From the NCBI GenBank assembly GCA_036320915.1, contig JAXBDG010000014.1, forward strand, positions 930,001 through 994,000: a DNA stretch of 64,000 bases, in the 5' to 3' direction. How positions within the stretch are numbered: the stretch's first letter is position 1; each line of letters starts with the position of its first letter. Below the pieces are notes generated by a model. That model saw only the letters and a list, made by a program, of their open reading frames with translations. It searched no databases and was not told the DNA's origin. The position numbers and the translations under genes were made by a program. The stretch comes from Linnemannia elongata (Eukaryota > Mortierellomycota > Mortierellomycetes > Mortierellales > Mortierellaceae). Positions 40,101 through 50,116 of the stretch are shown here, piece by piece.

Positions 40101-41451
40101 TGGTACCCAGAGTCGCTCTCGACATTGGAGATTCGAGGAGTACCTTACCATGTTCCATGTGTCATTCACGATGAATCTGATACCAAAATCAGAGGCTGGA
40201 TGGTAAGTCGCGCCTGTTTTTTTTTCTCGTGAGTCCAATCGCTTTACGCTCTTATTACTTGATTTGCTTGCTGACCCAAAGTTTGCTTCGCCTTGTCGCT
40301 TATAGGCATATATCAACAGGATGCTAAAGATGGTGCCACGGCAGCTGGAGCATTTGACGACCAGCAGCTTCCAGGTTCCTGAGGCGGATTCGATGGCTGC
40401 GATGAACGAGCGTGTTCAGAACAACCTCAAGACATGGAAGGTCCGACTGCTTTGCCCTCAGCGACCTCGTGAGTCGGGATATTCGATGCTACAACTCTAT
40501 GCTCCGTTTATCTACGTGGATGACGAATCTGGCGAGGACGAGGAGGAAGAAGTTGAAGAGGACATTGCTGTCCTATCGAGCGGAGACGACACGGACTCTG
40601 ACTCGTCTATGGACTACACGGAATCGTTCCTTCGGCGAGGAGAACTTGTGGCTGATCGGTTGCGGCGCCGGCGCCAGCAAGCACAGCGACAGGCTCGACC
40701 GACCTTGGGACAAACTCGCCCATTGGGCCAGACGACGAGCCATCAGGGAAGCCAGGGAGTTCAGACGGCGATGGGATCATTGTCGGCGGCAGAAAAGTAT
40801 GATGTAACACCTGTGATGCTTCGACAGGCAGTCAAGGATATGAAGGTGTTGGAATCGTTGGAGGTGTATGTTAACTATCAACATTTTCGACTCTGTCGCG
40901 CCAACTGGAAAGGCAGCTTGGGCCTGTTTGAACCACCACTCGTCGTTGCCTTGCCGACACCCAATGGCAACAACGAGGAAAAGGAGAGAGATGGTGATCA
41001 TGTCGACCAGGGTGAGTCCCACCCACGAAAGAAACTAAAGTCAATCTTGAAAAGACCAACTGGTACAGCGTCGGGCGGATCTACTCCTGCTGGATTGTCT
41101 ATGGACCGAAAGGGCAAGGGACGAGCTCACGATGATCCCAAGGGCAAGGAAAGGAAGGCCAACCTTTCATCTCAGCACCCAGAAACCTCTTGGGATGGAA
41201 TTGAAGGAGTTGATGTGGTGTTGGAAGCGGGTCGACAGGACAAGGGCAAGGGCGTCAAGAGAGGTCGCGATGATGGCGATCATGATCTTGATGGTCAAGT
41301 CCAGTCTTTGGCGACGACTACGTCTGCGACTGGCATCGGAGGACCTGTTCGAGGAGGTGGAAGAGGAGCAGCAAAGACCTCGCTTCGATACTGGGAGAAC
41401 TCTTGTTGCGGCGAACGTTGCCTCGGCTGGGGACGCGTTCATTTGGACTAA
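37199..41451 (+). CDS. Large multi-exon F-box protein (1321 aa)
   Basis: Exons by hand: 37199-38668, 38756-39192, 39290-40202, 40306-41451; introns of 87, 97 and 103 bp with GT..AG ends, and the phases close exactly. The ATG at 37199 (MAKGARASPASPRTP) starts a Ser/Thr/Gln/Pro-rich region of about 270 residues. An F-box lies at about 280-340 (LFEKIPTEVLCVILGWVVEP ... LLRLVCRSWNQ), a clear match to the classic F-box form. LRR-like units follow in exon 3 (PRTLTTLKISRCPRS, HLSNLTSLTLCSELLF, WPANLTRLDLSKSIVTG, PQLQELVIAYPLEP). Exon 4 adds a strongly acidic run (ESGEDEEEEVEEDI) and Lys/Arg-rich low complexity near the end (KGKGRAHDDPKGKERK), which suggests a nuclear protein. It differs from the array genes in introns, size and lack of the WP.LE cap, so it may be an older single-copy F-box gene flanking the expansion. 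Confidence 0.78.
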
Positions 41452-41938
41452 AGAACTTTTTTTTTTTTTTCCCCTCGCCGTCTTTCCTTGGATCATTGCT
41501 ATCGTTTTTCTTTCTTCTTCCTTCGTTCAACCTGTCTTTCCTGTGGTTATGAAGCATTGCATTACCCTTTTACTTCCATACACTTGCTACGGTTTCAACT
41601 CTTTGTACATACACACGTTGCATTTTTTTTTTTTGCTGGCAATGCTGAATAAACAAATGATCAAAATTACACTTGGAAGAAAAATGTTGAGAACAACAGC
41701 CACATTCTTCTTTGTATGAGTACGTTGTCGAGAAAAAGGCGGTGCTAGGAAGAATGATTTTCAAGTGATGGAAAGGGCGGTGATTTTTTGGGAGGGAGGG
41801 AGAGAGAGACATACACAGGCTTTTGGTTTTTTTTGTTACCGAGAGTAATGCAAAAGATAAAAGACAAATGGAGGTACCAGGTAGCCTTCAAGACAACAAC
41901 AGTAAGAAAGGAGGAGGGAGGGCTGGATGAACAGGTGA

Positions 41939-41968
41939 ATGAGTGAGTGAGTGAGTGAGTGAGTGAGC
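41939..41968. repeat. (TGAG)n microsatellite
   Basis: About seven tandem TGAG units in intergenic DNA. Confidence 0.85.
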
Positions 41969-43152
41969 GAATGAGGCGGAGTCAAATGGCCGTTGCGTCT
42001 TTGTCACAAGAGTTTTCCTATATCACTCTCATCGGAAGAAGGATTGCTAAAACGGAAGGAGGAAGAAGATAAGCGAGCCCTGAGCAATCATCGTCATCGC
42101 TCAATGCATACCTAAAAATAGTGAATTCAAAAAAATGGAGCACAGCCCTAGTGCGAACAAACGGGAGGAGGGAGGGGCGAATGTCCAGAAATCAAGGAAA
42201 CGAATTTCCCTCCCTTTTTTTAAGTATTCCTTACTAGTGCTGTGGATGGAAGGAAGGGAAGCTTCCAATTTGAAAGTTGGTTTGTAAACAAGGACAAGAG
42301 GGGGCGGTGTTCAAGAAATAGAACAACTACGAGAAGGAGTTTTCTTTTTGTCCATGTACCCTTCCGTCTCAGTACCCTTCATTATTACGCTCAACTATCC
42401 ATCCTCCACATGGCATAACACAAAAATAAAAAACGCTGACGAAGATAGTACAATAAGAGGGTGAAAGGAGGGCTGTTGTTTATGGAACCCATTCTGGGAT
42501 TAAAAAGTAGGTAAGGGTTCAATCTCGTTAGCGGGAGATGGCTGGTGATGTGCCTAAGAGGGGCAGTGCGACAGCCACTTCCATTCAACCGAAAGAAAGT
42601 CAGCAGGGGTACGGGGAGGGTGCGTGTCCTTGATCTTGGTGGATTGGTGAAAGTCTTGGCATTTGATGATGATTGGTGGGTTTGGAAGACCTTTCACAAC
42701 ATTTCGACTGAAGACGACTAAGAGTGCATTTACTCTCGGATAGTCAAAAGGATTACAGGTGAAGGGATGCTGGCTGTTGTTTATGTATGCGTTTTCAAAA
42801 GTACTTTCAGCCTTATTTTTGTACTGTAGTCTGTGTGTCCAGCCATTCGTGATTATGCTCCGTTGGAAGGAAGTGGGAGGGACTTGGAAGAGTGCGGGGG
42901 GTGGATGTGCATGTGTGCATGGCTTCTTTCAATTGTTTACACTTTACCGCCACTTATACAAATTGACCTTTCGGGCGTGTCTATCCTCGTTCTCTTCACC
43001 CGGCAAAGCAAGCGAGAAAGGTGGTGGTTTTAGATGATTTTTATTTTGTCTTTGTCATGATTCATATGTTTCTGATATCGTTGTTGTTGTTGTCGCTGTT
43101 GATATCTTTTTGCCTGCTCGCTTTGTTCAATTGATAGCCTTGTGAAAGGTCA

Positions 43153-43246
43153 GTTAGCCTAGAGGAAGGGGGTGAACCCCTGTGGAGGTGGGTGGGTACC
43201 TCGTTTATGCTGTCCAGGGTCCCTGTCTTTAGTGGGGCCAGCTAAC
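43153..43246. ncRNA. Possible structured RNA, three hairpins inside a closing stem
   Basis: GTTAGC at 43153-43158 can pair with GCTAAC at 43241-43246. Between them lie three small hairpins: GGGG-TGAA-CCCC (43169-43180), GAGGT..ACCTC (43185-43202) and CAGG-GTC-CCTG (43215-43225). TAGCCTAGAGG near the 5' end also fits the Pol III A-box consensus, but no B box and no downstream T run are present. It is not a tRNA. The strand is unknown and the fold could be chance. Confidence 0.25.
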
Positions 43247-43887
43247 ACTAAAAAAACAAATTGCAATTAAATTGGTTGAAACGAAGACTATACAATCTTT
43301 TGGTGTCTGTTGTCGTTGTGCTTGTGTGCCTGAGCACCCACACCGCCCCCCTGTGCTCGTTCGTTGGTACAGATTAGTGGATATTTTGGCTCATTTTGCG
43401 CCCTTTTGTTTTTCCTTCTTTTCACGCCAACTAGTAATAATAATAAAAGAGTGCTCATGAAAGAAGAGTAGAAGTAGTTCAGACAAACAGTTGCTTTTGG
43501 TGTTGCTGTTGTTGTTGGTGTTGATGTTGTTGTTACTCATGTGCTCAGATGCATTCAAAACATTCAACTCACAAAAAAACCCTCACTCTCACTCACTCAG
43601 TCCAAGCACATAAACACCTCAAGATTGAGAGGATGTGGACATTGAAAAAAGTCTTTGAAAAAGAGTACCATGAAGTTCGTGAACAAAGATGCCCCGAAGT
43701 GTATCGATGTAGATATGTGGATGAATAAGGGTACAAGATCCCCGTACATGTGTGTAATGTGCCTGTGGCCAAGACTGAAAAGAAAAAAAGAAAAAAAGAA
43801 AAAACAGTGTCAGTTGGAACAACATAAAAATAGCCTTTTTTTTTTTACGCCCGACAGCCCACACCCAAAAGCACTCTTCCCCCCAAG

Positions 43888-43895
43888 TATAAAAA
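43888..43895 (+). promoter_or_regulatory. TATA box of the DUF4203 gene
   Basis: TATAAAAA lies about 190 bp upstream of ATG 44083. The CAACAA-rich sequence between about 44010 and the ATG looks like the transcribed leader. Confidence 0.45.
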
Positions 43896-44082
43896 GTGCG
43901 CCTCTCTTGCCCTGGTCTTTTGTCTTTTTTTTTTCTTTCTTATTCCTCAGCCATTTGCTTATCCTCTTCACTCCTCACTCTGTTCCTTTTTCTTACTTTC
44001 TTATTCTCATAACAGCAACAAACAACAACACCTTCGCCACTCACTCATCCCCACAATAATAACAACACTTTACAACAACAGA

Positions 44083-44467
44083 ATGTCCTCATTAAAGGCA
44101 CGGTCCTTGGCCTTCTTGGCCATCCTCCTCTGCTTCTTCACATCCACCGTCCTTGCCGCACCAGACCCAAACGTGACCATCCCCGGTGGTGAAGTCGGCA
44201 GTAAGTATTCTAACTCGTACACACTTTTTCACAACAATCATCCTTCTCTTTTATTTTCAGGACACTTCAGGAACAACAAAGAAGGAGGACTTTGCCTGGA
44301 GCCGACAGTCGACAGTGGACGGTGGAGAGAGAGGAGCAAAAAGAGACGGGAAAAGGGACTAAAGTTCGGCTGAGCGCGGTTCTAAAATTTCTCAAGACAA
44401 CAGCCTGCCTCACTGTCTGCTTCCCTCGATGGATGGATGGGTGCGCCTTCTTTTCTCCCAGCTGGAG

Positions 44468-44540
<73 letters not shown>

Positions 44541-45686
44541 GGAACAGGGACAATGCAAAACAGCCCATTCTTGAGAAACAACTAAAGGCGACAACAAATG
44601 GCTGTTGTAGACAATCGATGGTAACAGGAACAAGGAATCAAGGAAAATATCAAACAACAACAAAGAGCAAGGAGAAAGAGCAAGAAAGGCAGATAGAGTA
44701 GTTCTTCATCCATCACTTTCTTCACTCTCCCTCTCACACAAACCATTGAAACTAATCATGTGTCTCTCCCTCTCCTTGTCCTTTTGCAATAACAATAGCT
44801 ATCACAAAGATTACTGTCTCTGGAACCGTTGTTGCCATTGTCTTGATTGCCGCCGGCTTCATCTTTGCTTTCTTTGGTCACCGCTTCTTCAAGATCACCC
44901 TCTTCATCGCCGGTTTCTACGTCTTCAGTAAGTTTTCCTTTCTTTTGTTTACTTCGGGAAACTCTTGTTTGTGGCAGTGATTTTCTCCCGTTGGCCAATA
45001 CAATGCAAAGCGCATTTGCATAAACAAAGTCTCGGCGAATTGATACTAACCGCCCCTTTTTCTCTTTTCACTCTCTCCCAACCTTCTATCGAATAGGCAC
45101 ACTCGCTTGGATTGCTCTTGCTAATGCTCGCCCTGGTGCAGATGGATATGGCGCCAACACTCAGTGGGTCTACCTTGGAGTGACAGCAGTGGCAGGACTT
45201 CTTGGAGGTGGACTCTTCCTCTGCTTCTGGCGCCTCGGTTTCGCTGCCATCGGTGCCTGTGCTGGATTCTACCTCGCCATGTTCATTCTCTCCTGGAGCT
45301 CGAACGGACTCATCTCGAACGGAACTGGCCGCACCATCTTCATCATCGCCTTTGTCATTGTCGGTATCGTACTCACGTTCTTTGTGGAACGCCATGTCAT
45401 CATCTTGGGCACCGCCATTGTCGGCTCGGGATCGTTCTTCATCGGACTCGACAACTTTGTCCACACTGGTTTCGCCAACGCTTTCACCGCCTTCCTTTCT
45501 GGAAACAAGGACGCCTTTGGCGGTAACGGCTATGTGGTCTCCGGCAAGGTCTACGGCATGTTGGCCGGTACCCTTGCCATGATGGTCCTCGGAGCTTGCT
45601 TCCAGTACTACAAGCACCGTGGCTCCTGGGTCCCCAAGACTCATCGCCCTCACTACCAGGCCCAGCCCTCATACCAGCACGTGTAA
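44083..45686 (+). CDS. DUF4203/TMEM198-like seven-TM protein (278 aa)
   Basis: Exons 44083-44200, 44799-44927 and 45097-45686; introns of 598 and 169 bp with GTAAGT donors, and the phases close. An N-terminal signal peptide (about residues 1-25, ending TSTVLAA) precedes an extracellular segment. Then come closely packed hydrophobic helices. The family signature occurs as FAFFGHRFFKITLFIAGFY, the G(Y/H)R.FK..LF..GF pattern of the TM7S3/TM198-like (DUF4203) domain. Later helices include GLLGGGLFLCFWRLGF, IIAFVIVGIVLTFFV and MLAGTLAMMVLGACFQYY. The tail is short and cytosolic. Its molecular function in fungi is not known to me; animal TMEM198 takes part in Wnt signalling and TM7SF3 is a membrane stress protein. 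The first intron is unusually long and contains an AAC repeat. Confidence 0.88.
44468..44540. repeat. (AAC)24 repeat in intron 1 of the DUF4203 gene
   Basis: About 24 perfect AAC units inside the 598-bp intron. It would translate as poly-Asn, but it lies between a good donor (44201) and acceptor (44798), so it is not coding. Confidence 0.92.
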
Positions 45687-46079
45687 ACGACCGTTGGTGT
45701 CGTCTATGCCCTCTCCTTCCCCTCTCGCATACATATTACCCCATTCATATAGCTTTTCGCTGTTCTTGTATCTTTTCTGAAATATTAAAAATCTACTTGT
45801 AAATACCATGGAAACACCCATTGCTTTTATCTTTGTTGCTTTCCTTGACCGGATGAAAGGAGAGTTGCAACTTGCAACAGGAACACACCCCAGTTCAATT
45901 TCTACCAGAGATCGTAAATGCTGCTGATAAGATCGATCTGGTCGCGACCCCTGCCCCTTTCCTTGCTCAGTTCGCCCCCCCAGCCTCCTCTCTCTCTTCT
46001 TCTCCCTTCTCTCTTTTTCTTCTTCTTTTACGCAAAACAACAAACCTCTTCCCACTCCATCACCTACAATTACAGCAAC
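45687..46079. other. Intergenic, 393 bp
   Basis: 3' flank of the DUF4203 gene and promoter/leader of the hydrolase. The leader (about 45950-46079) is CT-rich and ends in TACAGCAAC before the ATG. Nothing else is seen. Confidence 0.45.
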
Positions 46080-47967
46080 ATGCTTGTCAAGGAATCTCAC
46101 GTCGACCTTCAGACTTCCTCAGGTCCCATGAGGGTGTTTATCTACCAGCCCAACGTCCCTGATTACCCTGATGCAAAGTTCCCTGGTGTCGCCGTCTTTA
46201 CTGGTAATACTCTTGCACCATTCGTGCTTTTCTGCCTGGACATGGCATGGCGTAATGACAGGAATGTGCTTTGTGTGCTAATCGGGGCTCTTTTTTTTGT
46301 CTTGTGTGGGATTAGAGATCTACCAGGTGACGGGACCCTTGGACCGCTTCTGCAGGTAAGGCAGGAGATGGATTGATAGAAGAACGCGTTTTTTTTTATC
46401 TTCGTTCCCACGCACGCCACGTTTTGAGGAGGACAAGGAAATCAAATCTCGGAAGCAATTGAACGTTTTCTCAACTGACATTTTTACCTCCTGTTTTTGA
46501 CTTGTAAGACAGATCGCCAGTCAGGGATATGTGGTTGCCTGTAACGAGTCCTTCCACGAGTTCGAGCCCCTAGGATCGCCACTTGCCTATGATGTCCCTG
46601 GGACAGGTACTACCTATCAACAAGCAAAGGCAACGTGCAGACTACTGCTCCCAGTCGCCACTGGCCCCTTACTTTTTTCACTCAAGCTGCGTATTAATTA
46701 GGACGATCCATTGAGCTTTACTCCTTCCTTAACCTTACCCTATCTTACATGCTTTTTTACGTTACTGGTCGAATGTTAGATAAGGGCAATTTGTACAAGA
46801 TTGAGAAGGAGCTGGCTGCATACGATGAGGATGCGACACTGGTGATTGACCACTTGATCAGCCGTCCTGACTGCACTGGCAAGATCGGCGCCACCGGCAT
46901 GTGTCTCGGCGGACACTTGGCCTTCCGCGTAAGTCTTGTCTCAATTGCTCTTGGCTAATGTCCTCGCGGTTTCCTGCGTATGGCTACTGCAAGCGCCCGT
47001 ATATAACTGCTTTTTATTTTTTTAACATGATACTATAGGCGGCGTTTGACCCACGAGTGTTGGCGAGTGTATGCTATTTCGCCACAGACATCCACTCCGA
47101 GACGCTTGGAAAGGGAAAGAACTCGGACTCGTTGAAGAGGATCCCCGAGATCCAAGGCGAGGTCGTGATGATCTTTGGCAAGCAGGATAACCATGTGCCT
47201 CGGGCTGGACGCGATTTGATTAGAAAGACTCTGGAAGATGCAGATGTCACAACGACCTTTTTGGAGGTCCAGGCTCAGCACGCTTTCATCCGTGATGAAC
47301 TGAGCAAAGGAAGGTTAGTCCTTTGCTACGTTACCATTTTTTGATTGACTATTGGGATTGAAATGTCGCGAAGGGACACGGGAAAGAGAGGAAGAGAGGT
47401 GTGAGAGAAGAGGGAGCAAAATAAGACGCGTTGTATATCGAATTAACACAATGGAGTAGAAAAGGCAAATTTGAAAAGAAGTCTCTTTCCTTTCCAAACC
47501 GGGCTATAGTATCACCGACCCTTTTGCTATACGTAGTATGCATTGCTACTTACATCTCTTTTTTCGATGCAGAAAACAACAACATCATCAACAACAACAA
47601 CGACTACGACAGTCGAGAAGGATGTAAACAAAGAGGCAGCAACAGTTTCATGACAGACACCTATTGAGACAACAATCAATCCGACTGGTCATGACTGGAA
47701 ACAATAGGCGTGAGAGGAAACAATAGATCGAGGGGTAGAGCAATTAGATCGCAAGTCCAGTGCCTAAAGGAGCATTCAGGACTGATCATTTAATTGTTTC
47801 TTTTTTTTTCCTATGCGTTGACTCGACTTGTTCCTAGATATGACGCCGCAATCTCCAAGGTGTGCTTCGAGCTGCTTTTGGAACTCTTCCACCGTAACCT
47901 CCATCTGGACATGGGTCCTCGCAAGGGCCCTAAGCGCAACACCAAGGACCTCCCCCTCATTTGCTAA
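46080..47967 (+). CDS. Dienelactone hydrolase family protein (271 aa)
   Basis: Six exons: 46080-46203, 46316-46355, 46509-46606, 46780-46928, 47039-47313, 47838-47967. Junction phases close exactly and give 271 residues, the normal size of the alpha/beta-hydrolase family typified by carboxymethylenebutenolidase. The nucleophile elbow is GMCLGGH with Cys129, the acid is Asp187 in FGKQDNHVP, and the base is His218 in QAQHAFIRDE: a complete Cys-Asp-His triad. Known members hydrolyse dienelactones from aromatic breakdown; fungal paralogues have other ester substrates, so the substrate is open. No signal peptide is present (MLVKESHVDLQTSSG), hence cytosolic. Exon 2 is only 40 bp, and intron 5 is long (524 bp). 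The last exon supplies FELLLELFHRNLHL, a typical C-terminal helix. Confidence 0.9.
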
Positions 47968-49215
47968 GTATAAATACGCTACAATGCGTACCACCCTGGG
48001 ACTACAAATGAAGAAAATAAAAAGTCATGAAAACGAAATGATGAGTTTACATGTTAGTAGTTTCTCTCTTTGCGATTCTTCATTCATCAAATTACATGGA
48101 CTCGAATATCATCAGACGGGTATCGGAAAATTGCGATCACATAGCTCTGCCCTTTCACTACCCTGCAGTGTCCAAGCAAGCCTGCGGAACCAAGGGGGGG
48201 GGGGATGCGTTGTATCAGGGATACGAGGGAGAGTGCATGGGATGAGAAACAGATGCGACAGGCGAGATGATCTCAGCCTATACATGCATCGCCTTTTGGA
48301 ATCCTCGCCCTTCAGTCTCTTATGCATCCTCCTCCTCTGATATGCAGAAAAAAAACCAGTCAATTGAAAGGAGCCGTTGCTATATGGTGTATCTGTTTAA
48401 ATGGTTTTCTAGGGGTAGATTGCATGCGATGCGGCATCCAATGATCGGCTGACTATTGCTACTTCTCTCTCATTTCTATCCTTTGGATTCTTTACAATTA
48501 TGCTATGTGAGACGAAGTAGACGATTCCAAGATGGGTGAAAGGGTGCAATGAGTGTGGATGGAAAAGGAACAACTCGACTCGAGATAGGTGGAAAGGAGA
48601 GGCCCGAGAGCCGAAAGGCAAATTAGTGTGCCCATCGTCCTCTATTGTTTCGAGGTGGATAGGCTCAGCATTTGCTGCCTTTTATGGGAGGACGTAAGGA
48701 AACAATAGGCCTTAGGTTAAAAGGATGCCGCATGGCGAAGAGGAGGAACAGGACGAAGTGTAAGAAGAGGAAGGCGGGTGGTCTAGACACAGAGGAGGGT
48801 GAGTGGATGGAGAGGTGCAAGGTTAAGATGAAATGCTTTTGGTTGCAGGTACCAACTTAATTAGTCCATCCTAATATGGAGTACTGGATGAGGACGAGAG
48901 GGCGAGGGGAGGCAGGGGCTGAGCAAAATGACACGGCCTGGAAGACCCATTTAATCACCAATGATGAAAATCAGAGGCTGTACTTTGTTTCGGGACTAAG
49001 AGAAGGTCAAACCTGTTTCTGTTCGTTTACTGCTAACAGATGACATGGGGTGCATTGAGGATGTAGATGGACTGGGCGCAACGGACGCGCAATGCCAGTC
49101 TGTCACATACACACAACACTCCAGAGGAATGCCTGCCCAACCGTAACGCAGATGATACTGTTCCGAATTACTGTTGTTCAGCAGATGGGTTCCTTATTGA
49201 ACCCTTGCAGAGAGG

Positions 49216-49223
49216 TATATAAA
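49216..49223 (+). promoter_or_regulatory. TATA box candidate for the P450 gene
   Basis: TATATAAA lies 0.9 kb before ATG 50117 and just before a long pyrimidine-rich stretch. If it is functional, the leader must be very long or contain an intron. Confidence 0.3.
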
Positions 49224-49863
49224 GGGATCAGCTTCCTCTGTGCATGTTACCATTCCCTTTTCCTTCTTTTCTTCTCTTCTCCTCTCTTTCTTTTTCATCA
49301 TCCTCCTTCCAAAGAGATCCATCCTTTTCCCTTCACTGCTGGATACAATCCACCTTCCCTTCTCTCGTTTAATTACAACGAACACTTTTTAACGATCCCA
49401 TACCCCACACTCAAATTACTTAATATCCCCTTCATGATATATTCCTTCCTTCACACCCTTCTTGTTCTTGTATACCTCACTAATACACTAACACCCTGTA
49501 GTCCTTTGCGCTGACACCTTCTTTCCTCTCCGTCTCTCGTCGCGCTCTCTCCCCAGTTTTCTTAACTAACGTTGCCTTTACCTCACCCTCTCGCTCTTTC
49601 CTCTTCCTCCCTCCTTCTTTCCATTCCCTTTCTCCTTTCCTATTGCTCCTTTGTTTGCGCTGCCCGACACGACGTAATCCACCCCTAGTCTTCATAACAC
49701 ACAAACACACACGCTTCCAACCCCAACCCACAACTACCCCAAACTCATTCACCGACCAACCAACTATCTCCGAAGGCAGGACCCCTCGTGTACCTCTGCC
49801 ATCAACTTCCATTCATACATATCCACTTCTCCTTCACGTTCCTACACGAACGAGTGACACGCG

Positions 49864-49901
49864 CTTTTTCTCTTCACACTTGCTTTTTCTCTTCACACTT
49901 G
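49864..49901. repeat. 19-bp direct tandem duplication
   Basis: CTTTTTCTCTTCACACTTG occurs twice head to tail in the pyrimidine-rich leader of the P450 gene. Confidence 0.88.
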
Positions 49902-50116
49902 CTTTTCCACCTCTCAATCCGTTCATCGAGTCCCCTCCCCAACGAGTTCTCCATTGACATTTGGGCGCCGCTGCAATTGCACCTGTTGATTCATAGACCC
50001 CTCTAGACTCTCAACGCCAACCTCCTTCACTATTAGCTTTTCTTTGTGTAGACTTTTATCCTATATATTGTGCTTATCTTTCGCTGCTCCCTTTCCTTTT
50101 TTTTCTTGTTTTCGCC

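Larger units (their letters stand above)
41452..44082. other. Large intergenic region
   Basis: 2.6 kb separating the F-box part from the right half. It contains T runs after the stop, a TGAG microsatellite (41939-41968), a possible structured RNA (43153-43246), TTG-rich sequence (43080-43110 and 43495-43535) and a TATA box before the next gene. Open frames here are short and low complexity; none is supported. Confidence 0.5.
47968..50116. other. Large intergenic region upstream of the P450 gene
   Basis: 2.1 kb without a supported gene. A TATATAAA box stands at 49216-49223, and from about 49250 to 50110 the plus strand is strongly pyrimidine-rich, which suggests a long or spliced 5' leader for the P450. 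A 19-bp direct duplication occurs at 49864-49901. Confidence 0.5.

Noticed and set aside
43153..43246. A tRNA at the three-hairpin locus
   Set aside because: It has an A-box-like motif but no B box, no 7-bp acceptor stem, no anticodon arm of the right form, and no Pol III terminator.
43655..44059. 134-codon plus-strand frame before the DUF4203 gene
   Set aside because: Low-complexity Lys and Phe/Leu runs across A and T tracts and a TATA box; it is leader/promoter DNA.
44429..44701. Poly-Asn and poly-Val/Cys frames over the AAC repeat
   Set aside because: They lie in a well-bounded intron and are pure translations of the microsatellite.
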